This document shows, one piece after another, positions 57,748-64,000 of a DNA stretch of 64,000 nucleotides. This stretch comes from Saccharospirillaceae bacterium (lineage in GTDB: Bacteria; Pseudomonadota; Gammaproteobacteria; Pseudomonadales; Oceanobacteraceae). The first letter of the stretch is position 1, and the number at the start of each line of letters is the position of its first letter. The translations under genes and the position numbers were made by a program. The DNA is taken from assembly GCA_021208685.1 (NCBI GenBank), contig JAJOJJ010000032.1, positions 1 through 64,000 of the forward strand. Direction: 5' to 3'. Under the pieces are notes generated by a model, which had not been told where the DNA came from, did no database searches, and was given only the letters and a program-made list of their open reading frames with translations.

Positions 57748-60489
57748 ATGAATTTTTGCATTAAGCCACTGGCGGCGGTCATAGCCCTGAGCTGTGCGGC
57801 ACTGGCTCAGGCTGATGGCAGCCTCGAAGGCCGGGTCAGCGACACCCAGAATCAAACCGTATACAGCGGCGCCGTAATCCGCCTGGAAATGCCGGGTAAC
57901 AGCAACATGAGCCGTGAAGTGCTGGCCAGCAAAGGCGGCCGTTTCCGTTTACCGCAGGTTCCGGCCGGTGATTACCTGCTGAGCGCGGTCGTCGGCGGTA
58001 AGACCGTTGACAGCCGCACCATCACCATCCGCGATGGCGAAACCCTGACCGCCAATATTGTGCTCAACAACCAGCAGCAAGACGTGGAAGAAATTCTGGT
58101 CATTGGTCAGGCAGCACAGATGCAGCGCGCTCTTGACCGCCAGCGTTACGCCGACAACATGATCAGCGTCATTAATGCCGATGCCATCGGACAATTGCCG
58201 GATGCCAACGCCGCTGAAGCCTTGCAACGGGTACCGGGTTTATCCATCGAGCGTGATCAGGGTGAAGGCCGTTTTGTCCGCATCCGTGGCATCAGCTCTG
58301 ATTTAAACAGCGTCAGCGTAAACGGCACGCAAATTCCGGCACCGGAAGCAGGCAGCCGCTCCGTCGCTCTCGACGTTATTCCATCCAACCTGCTCAGCTC
58401 TCTGGTCGTTACCAAAACCCTGACACCCGACATGGATGCCAACGCCATTGGTGGTGCGGTTGAAATTAACAGCATTTCCGCACTCGACCGCGAAGGCGCC
58501 TTTTATTCCGCGTCGACCCAGCTGAGCTATGACGAGCAAAGCGAACAAACCAATCCGGCCTATTCCGTTGCCGGTGGCAATACCTTTGATTTCGGCGACG
58601 ACCGCCGCCTGGGGGTTGCCGCAGCGCTGAGTTTTGATAACCGCAAATTCGGTTCCGACAACGTTGAGACCGGCGGCGCCTGGGATTTTGAAGACGGTGC
58701 CAAACTTGAAGAGATGGAACAGCGGGAATACAGCATTGAACGTGAGCGTATTGGTGCCGCCCTGAACCTGGATTACGAGCACGGCGTTAATCACAGTTTT
58801 TATATGCACAACCTGTACAGCAAATTCAGCGACAGCGAACAGCGGCTTGCCACGACAACCGAATTTGCCGATGCCATTGCCATCGGTGAAAGCAGCGATG
58901 CTGAAGTTATCCGTTCATTAAAAGACCGGGAAGAAACACAAAAAATCATGTCATCCACACTGGGTGCCATGCATTTCCTCGGTGACTGGACCATCGAATA
59001 CAAAGCCGGTCTCAGCAAAGCCTCCGAAGATGAACCGGACAGCATTGGTGGCGCCGATTTTGTCAGCACAGATGACATTACCGGCCTCAGTTTCAGCAAC
59101 AGCCGTCAGCCGCGCATCAATGCACCGGCTGCTTTCTATGATGCTGCGCAATACGAACTGGATGAAATTGAACGCGGCCGCAGCATGACCGAAGACAAAC
59201 AAACCATGGTGCAGCTGGATATCACCCGTGATTTTGATCTGGCCGAATACCCTGCGCTGGTGAAACTGGGTGCCAAAAGCCAGAAGCGTGAAAAAACTCA
59301 GGACGTTGATACCTGGAAATACAAAGACCTGTCAGAAGACAGCTCGGTTTCCATGAGCGATTTCGCCACCGGCGAGCGTGATTACAGCCTGGGACGTTTC
59401 GGCCCGGGAATTTCCGTGAATAAAGTCCGCAATCTGATGGCCACTCTGGATCGTGCCGATGCCTTTGATGAGGAAGATTCAACGCTGGAAGATTACGACA
59501 TCAACGAAGACATCAATGCCGGTTACCTGATGGGCCGTATTGATGCCGACGAACTGCGGGTAATTGCCGGTGTGCGTTATGAGCAAACCAACATCAGCGC
59601 AAAGGGTAATGCCCTGAATCAGAGCGACGAACTGGTCACCGTTAAAAATGACAAAGACTACAGCCACGTTCTGCCATCCGTACAGGCACGCTGGCAGCTG
59701 GCCGACAGCACTCAGGTGCGTGCCGCCTGGACCAATGCCGTCGTTCGTCCGACCTTTGAACAGATGCGTCCTAATTTTACCGATGACGGCAGCGAAGCAG
59801 AGCTGGGCAACCCGGAACTGAAGGCACTGGAAGCGGCTAACTTCGACCTGGGTATTGAACACTTTATGGGCAGTGCCGGTACCGTGTCGGCCTTCCTGTT
59901 CCGCAAAAATATCGACAATTTCATCTACGAAACCGATCTGGCAGGCTCTGCGGAATATGCGGCCTATGACGAAGTGATCACCTACCGTAATGGCGATCAG
60001 GCAACACTGAATGGTCTGGAACTGGCATTTTCCCACAAGCTGGAAATGTTACCGGCACCCTTCAATGGATTACTGCTTGCCGCCAACACCACCTTTACCC
60101 GTTCAGATGCAACCGTATCGGGTTATGACAGCGGCACCCTGCTGCAGCGTGATATCAGCCTGCCTAATCAATCAGACCTCACCGGTAACTTTATTATCGG
60201 TTACGAGAACGAGCGTCTGAGCATGCGTCTGGCAACCAACTATAAATCGGAATATCTGGCCGAAGTCGGCAATCTGGAAAACAGCCAGGGCGATGTTTAC
60301 CAAAGCGCCCAGACCCAGCTCGATTTTAATGCCTCTTATAAAATGACCGAACAACTGAAACTCAGTTTTGAAGTCGCCAACATCACCGACGAACCGTATT
60401 ACACCTACGTCAACAAAGAACGCTACAACGCACAGTATGAAGACTACGGTCCGACCTACCGTGTGGGTATCAGTTACACCAGTTTCTGA
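57748..60489 (+). CDS. TonB-dependent receptor, phytase-linked
   Basis: A 913-residue outer-membrane receptor. A signal peptide (cleaved near AQADG) is followed by a carboxypeptidase-regulatory-like beta domain (about 25-108), a TonB box region VEEILVIG (113-120), the plug domain (about 125-250, with RVPGLSIERDQG and VRIRG), and a 22-strand barrel ending in Phe (GISYTSF). This layout matches TonB receptors for phosphorylated or complex substrates. The start at 57748 has a GGAG; an ATG 12 bases earlier is weaker. The phytase gene downstream suggests phytate or its products as ligand. Confidence 0.9.
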   Translation: MNFCIKPLAAVIALSCAALAQADGSLEGRVSDTQNQTVYSGAVIRLEMPGNSNMSREVLASKGGRFRLPQVPAGDYLLSAVVGGKTVDSRTITIRDGETLTANIVLNNQQQDVEEILVIGQAAQMQRALDRQRYADNMISVINADAIGQLPDANAAEALQRVPGLSIERDQGEGRFVRIRGISSDLNSVSVNGTQIPAPEAGSRSVALDVIPSNLLSSLVVTKTLTPDMDANAIGGAVEINSISALDREGAFYSASTQLSYDEQSEQTNPAYSVAGGNTFDFGDDRRLGVAAALSFDNRKFGSDNVETGGAWDFEDGAKLEEMEQREYSIERERIGAALNLDYEHGVNHSFYMHNLYSKFSDSEQRLATTTEFADAIAIGESSDAEVIRSLKDREETQKIMSSTLGAMHFLGDWTIEYKAGLSKASEDEPDSIGGADFVSTDDITGLSFSNSRQPRINAPAAFYDAAQYELDEIERGRSMTEDKQTMVQLDITRDFDLAEYPALVKLGAKSQKREKTQDVDTWKYKDLSEDSSVSMSDFATGERDYSLGRFGPGISVNKVRNLMATLDRADAFDEEDSTLEDYDINEDINAGYLMGRIDADELRVIAGVRYEQTNISAKGNALNQSDELVTVKNDKDYSHVLPSVQARWQLADSTQVRAAWTNAVVRPTFEQMRPNFTDDGSEAELGNPELKALEAANFDLGIEHFMGSAGTVSAFLFRKNIDNFIYETDLAGSAEYAAYDEVITYRNGDQATLNGLELAFSHKLEMLPAPFNGLLLAANTTFTRSDATVSGYDSGTLLQRDISLPNQSDLTGNFIIGYENERLSMRLATNYKSEYLAEVGNLENSQGDVYQSAQTQLDFNASYKMTEQLKLSFEVANITDEPYYTYVNKERYNAQYEDYGPTYRVGISYTSF

Positions 60490-60502
60490 TCGTCAGAACA
60501 CC

Positions 60503-60530
60503 GCCGGGCCCGTCAGGGGTCCGGCTTTTT
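60503..60530 (+). terminator. terminator-like hairpin between receptor and phytase genes
   Basis: GCCGGGCCC pairs with GGGTCCGGC (one G-T wobble) around a 5-base loop, then five T. It would cut phytase mRNA relative to receptor mRNA unless the phytase gene has its own promoter. Confidence 0.6.
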
Positions 60531-60606
60531 CCCGTTCCGGACTGCGGTTCAGTCGCGATATCAGACGTTTCAGATGCTTAACGATTGAAAGAGAAAGACA
60601 CCATTT

Positions 60607-62565
60607 ATGACTAAACAAACCATGAACAGCACGCTGAGTGCAGCCACCCTTTCGCTGTTGCTTACCGCCTGCAGCGGTCAGGACATTCCCGATCACACCG
60701 GGCAGCAGCAGCGCCAGCCTTCAGCAACCCTGACCGCCAGCCCATTGTCTGTCGGCGGTGAACAGGCACTGCTGCCTGACGGCGACAACACCGTGCTCAG
60801 CGCCGGACCAGACAGCGGTATTCAACTGCACCGTCAAGAAGCGGATGGCCGTTTAACCCTGCTGGATAAAAAGGACATTCCGGCTGAATTTATCGATCAG
60901 CGTCGTGATCAGCTGGGCACGCTGTTTGTCAGTATCGATCAGGAAAATAATCGCCCGGTCAGCTATCGCATTCATAACCAGCGCATTACCGATCTGGCTT
61001 TTGGTCAGCCTCTGACCTACCCAATTGAAGGCATCTGTCTGTATCAGCCGGCCGGATCACCCTTGCAGTTATTTGTACTCGACGAGCAACAAATGGCGCA
61101 CCAGTTGCTGATTAAAAGCAACGGCAGCGAATTAACCCAACAGGAAATCCGCCGTTTTCCGTTGCCACCCAACAGTGAATATTGCGTGGTCGATGATATC
61201 AGCGAGCAGCTGTTTGTCAGCGAAGAGAATGTTGGCGTCTGGGCCTATAACGCCCGCGCAGAAAGTGAAGTGAGCCGACAGGTGGTTGATCTGGTGCAGC
61301 CGTGGGGGCAACTGCATCACAACAGTGGCCCGTTAGCCATCAGTCAGGGGCAACTTTTTATTGCCGAACTGGGCAGCAATATTCTGCACCACTATCCGTT
61401 ACCACAAGCAGGCAGCTCGCAGACAACAGGGGCTGGTCGCGCGGTTATTCTTGACCAGTCACTGGCCGCCGACAGCCTGCGTACCGCCATTAACGGCGAT
61501 GGTACAACCCGCCTGATTATTCTGGATGATGACAGCAGCCAGTTATTCAGCAGCAATATTCAGTTGCCACAACAGGCACGCAAGCAGGACGGCATTCCTA
61601 ATATCGCAGCCCGTGCAGAAACCATACCCGTGCGCAAAACCGGCGATGCTGCCGATGATCCGGCCATCTGGGTAAATACTCACACCGCGGAAAACAGCCG
61701 TATTTTAGGCACCAATAAAAAATTCGGTCTTTATGTTTATGACCTTCAGGGTCAGGAGCTGCAGGAACTGCAGGCCGGACGGGTGAATAATGTCGATATC
61801 CGCCAGGGATTTACCTTTAAAAACCAGCCGGCGGATATTGCCGCAGCCAGCCAGCGTGACCGCCAGGCAATTGCCTTATTCCATATTGACCCAATGAGCG
61901 GACATGTCAGTGCCACCACAGAAATTTCCACCACACTGGATAATGTCTATGGCCTGTGCATGTATAAAAACCGCAAAGAGCAGATCTTTGTTTTTATTAA
62001 CGATGAAGACGGACGCTTTGAACAATATGAAATTACCGACTCGGCCAATGGCTGGCGTGGCAAAAAGGTGCGCGAATTCCGTGTGAATTCCCAACCGGAA
62101 GGCTGTGCTGCTGATGATATAAAACATCAGTTATTCCTCGGCGAAGAAAATGTCGCCATCTGGACTATTGGCGCCGAAGCCGATGCCGGAACAACGCTGA
62201 CTCAGCTTGCAGCAGCCTCCGACATGTTGGTCGCCGATATCGAAGGGATGGATATTTACCGTAACGAAAAAGAAGCCTATCTGGTCGTTTCCAGCCAGGG
62301 GAACGACAGCTACGTGCTTTATCAGGCCGAGGCACCCTATGACTATATTGGCCGCTTCCGCGTGGGCATTAATGCTGAAAAAGGCATTGATGGTGCTTCC
62401 GAAACCGATGGCCTGACCGTTACTTCAGCCAATCTGGGCGCGGACTACCCACAAGGTATGCTGGTTGTGCAGGATGGCCGTAATTTCCTGCCGGAAGAGA
62501 ATCAGAATTTTAAATATGTAAACTGGCAGGATATTCAGGCGCTGATGCAGAGAAAACAGCCCTGA
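60607..62565 (+). CDS. two-domain beta-propeller phytase lipoprotein
   Basis: A 652-residue lipoprotein (lipobox LTAC, Cys22). Residues 340-650 are a beta-propeller phytase (3-phytase) domain: GDAADDPAIWVN (346-357), GTNKKFGLYVYDL, GRVNNVDIR, and DIEGMDIY near 544. It is Ca-dependent and releases phosphate from phytate. Residues 45-320 are a diverged copy: CVVDDISEQLFVSEENVGVW (193-212) repeats CAADDIKHQLFLGEENVAIW (500-519), but the DDPAIW part is lost. Two-domain phytases of this kind are known. It follows the TonB receptor gene. Confidence 0.93.
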   Translation: MTKQTMNSTLSAATLSLLLTACSGQDIPDHTGQQQRQPSATLTASPLSVGGEQALLPDGDNTVLSAGPDSGIQLHRQEADGRLTLLDKKDIPAEFIDQRRDQLGTLFVSIDQENNRPVSYRIHNQRITDLAFGQPLTYPIEGICLYQPAGSPLQLFVLDEQQMAHQLLIKSNGSELTQQEIRRFPLPPNSEYCVVDDISEQLFVSEENVGVWAYNARAESEVSRQVVDLVQPWGQLHHNSGPLAISQGQLFIAELGSNILHHYPLPQAGSSQTTGAGRAVILDQSLAADSLRTAINGDGTTRLIILDDDSSQLFSSNIQLPQQARKQDGIPNIAARAETIPVRKTGDAADDPAIWVNTHTAENSRILGTNKKFGLYVYDLQGQELQELQAGRVNNVDIRQGFTFKNQPADIAAASQRDRQAIALFHIDPMSGHVSATTEISTTLDNVYGLCMYKNRKEQIFVFINDEDGRFEQYEITDSANGWRGKKVREFRVNSQPEGCAADDIKHQLFLGEENVAIWTIGAEADAGTTLTQLAAASDMLVADIEGMDIYRNEKEAYLVVSSQGNDSYVLYQAEAPYDYIGRFRVGINAEKGIDGASETDGLTVTSANLGADYPQGMLVVQDGRNFLPEENQNFKYVNWQDIQALMQRKQP

Positions 62566-62570
62566 TTTGA

Positions 62571-62601
62571 TAGGGGCCTGATCGTTCAGGCCCCTATTTT
62601 T
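62571..62601 (+). terminator. terminator of the phytase gene
   Basis: TAGGGGCCTGA/TCAGGCCCCTA with a 4-base loop followed by TTTTT. It also divides the phytase gene from the convergent yegD-like gene. Confidence 0.93.
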
Positions 62602-62603
62602 CA

Positions 62604-63983
62604 TCAGCGGTAAATCCGCTCCGCCCATTCCGTCAGCCCCGATGCCACACTGCCAAAGTGATCTCCATCCAACAACGGAATATCACCCAATACCCGCGCA
62701 ACAGCCTCACGGATAACCGGCGAACGGGCACTGCCACCGGTAACAAAAATAAGATCCGGCTGTACCCCGGCCTGGGCAACCGCTTCCTGCATTAACGCCA
62801 TAATGCGCTGCAGCGGACGCTCAATGGCCTGCTCAAACTCTGCGCGCTGAATATCGGTACTCAGCCCGGCTTCAACATAATCCAGTGCCACACCGATGTT
62901 ATCGCTGTCGGATAAGGCAATTTTTGCATGTTCAGCGCTGCGCACCAGCTGCTGATTCTGCTTGTTATTACGCAGGCGGATTAAACGGGCAATGAATTCC
63001 GGCTGCACACAATCACGCTGTAATTGCTCAAGGTAGAGTCCGGTTTCGAGGCTGCTGAAACGGCCAAGAGCGCCGACATCATTGGTGCATACGGCATCCA
63101 GAAAGGTTTTGGTGGGCATGGGCTTGCCGCTTTTTAATGGCGAGTTCATACCAAACAGGGGCATCAGTTGTTTGCCCGCCAGCTGAATATCCAGATCGTT
63201 ACCGCCGATCCGTTCACCACTGTGACCGAGAAAATCCGCTTTGCGCTCGCTGCGCCCACGGTGATCCGGCCCCATCCGCACCATCGCACAATCCGACGTA
63301 CCACCGCCGATATCAACCACCAGCACGGTTTTATTATCCGTCAGACTGCGTTCAAAACTCAGACCCGCAGCGATCGGCTCGTATAAAAATTCAACCTGCT
63401 GAAAACCACTGCGTTTGGCTGCGGCGGTTAAAATAGCCAGTGCCTGCTGATTGCTTTGTCCGGCACTGTTATCGCTGATGCGTGAGCCCTGAAAATTCAC
63501 CGGTCGGCCAATCACGGTATGGGTCAGTGTTTTTCCGCAAGCCCGCTCAGCACGCTGTTTTACCGCCTGCATCATGGCGGTGACGATATCCTCAAAAAAG
63601 TGCACGAACTCCGGCCGCAAGCCGCTGGCGCCTAAAAAGGATTTCGGCGATTTGACAAAATAGCCTTCTTCCGGATCGGCAAAATAATGGCCAAAGGCTT
63701 CATGGCCGACAAACATCACCGGATCATCGTTGTTTAATTCCAATTCACGACGTACCCGCAACGCCTGTTGCAGTTGTACTTTGCGACGGCTCAGAAACTC
63801 ATCGCGCAGCACGGCATCGGATAACTGCAACCCGACCTGTTCACAGATTAATTCGCGGCCAAGCGCATAGAGTGCCGACGGCATAAAGGTTTTATCGCCA
63901 TCAACCGGCAGCAGATTGATATGATCCTCTGTCATCACACCGATAGCACAATTGGATGTGCCATAGTCAAAACCACAGATCAT
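62604..63983 (-). CDS. yegD: YegD-type Hsp70-family protein
   Basis: A 459-residue actin-fold ATPase with phosphate loops GFDYGTSNCAIG (4-15) and VVDIGGGTSDCAM (about 222-234), and an adenosine segment FVTGGSARSPVI near the C-terminus. It lacks the DnaK substrate-binding half and matches YegD. Client and partner are unknown. A stop near 62604 and ATG at 63983 give the full family length. Confidence 0.92.
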   Translation of the reverse strand: MICGFDYGTSNCAIGVMTEDHINLLPVDGDKTFMPSALYALGRELICEQVGLQLSDAVLRDEFLSRRKVQLQQALRVRRELELNNDDPVMFVGHEAFGHYFADPEEGYFVKSPKSFLGASGLRPEFVHFFEDIVTAMMQAVKQRAERACGKTLTHTVIGRPVNFQGSRISDNSAGQSNQQALAILTAAAKRSGFQQVEFLYEPIAAGLSFERSLTDNKTVLVVDIGGGTSDCAMVRMGPDHRGRSERKADFLGHSGERIGGNDLDIQLAGKQLMPLFGMNSPLKSGKPMPTKTFLDAVCTNDVGALGRFSSLETGLYLEQLQRDCVQPEFIARLIRLRNNKQNQQLVRSAEHAKIALSDSDNIGVALDYVEAGLSTDIQRAEFEQAIERPLQRIMALMQEAVAQAGVQPDLIFVTGGSARSPVIREAVARVLGDIPLLDGDHFGSVASGLTEWAERIYR

Positions 63984-64000
63984 AAAAAACCCCGCTGCCA

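Overview
The window looks like chromosomal DNA of a marine-type gammaproteobacterium near the Pseudomonadales/Oceanospirillales (Thalassolituus- or Oceanobacter-like). This is inferred from gene order and gene content, not from a marker search. The core runs gyrA, serC, pheA, hisC, fused tyrA-aroA, cmk, rpsA, ihfB, with mtaD, ubiG, mupP and a YciK-type reductase on the other side of gyrA. As I recall, Pseudomonas aeruginosa has the same order. PHA synthesis, a cis/trans fatty acid isomerase and TonB-linked phytate use suit an aquatic heterotroph. I saw no tRNA, rRNA, IS element, prophage or CRISPR array.

Layout. 1-1.75 kb: REP-like tandem repeats, galU, a perfect ops element and rfaH. 1.75-4.6 kb: pyrF, lapB, lapA, ihfB. 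4.6-16.7 kb: the leftward aromatic/serine/translation cluster, with a Wzz-like gene between gyrA and serC. 16.9-21.8 kb (rightward): mtaD, ubiG, mupP, SDR, and a GGDEF gene behind a sigma-54-like promoter. 21.9-27.6 kb (leftward): rnm, yciO, trpS, scpA, scpB, rluB. 27.7-33 kb: yciI-like, SH3 protein, SelW-like, cyclophilin, mnmC and three small overlapping genes. 33-37 kb: phaC, phasin, a small DUF6489-like protein and an MFS transporter. 37-41 kb: aroC, prmB, an RssA-like patatin and a frameshifted DUF4892 gene. 41-49.5 kb: DUF885 lipoprotein, two coupled unknown genes, DUF3422, YihY, arsC-like, wrbA, DUF2069, zinc ribbon. 49.6-55.3 kb: chemoreceptor, GST, cti. 55.4-62.6 kb: a divergent phosphate-linked locus. 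62.6-64 kb: YegD-type Hsp70.

The most interesting part is 55.4-62.6 kb. One intergenic region carries two outward-facing Pho-box-like repeats. Rightward is a TonB-dependent receptor followed by a two-domain beta-propeller phytase lipoprotein. Leftward is a membrane GGDEF protein with a degenerate active site (AGDRF) but an intact I-site, coupled by a 4-base overlap to an AraC regulator. This suggests a phosphate-starvation module joining phytate scavenging to c-di-GMP sensing or transcriptional control. A second strong signal is a perfect 12-base RfaH recruitment (ops) sequence between rfaH and galU. A third is an eight-G run where a DUF4892 gene is out of frame, which could be a contingency locus or a sequencing error.
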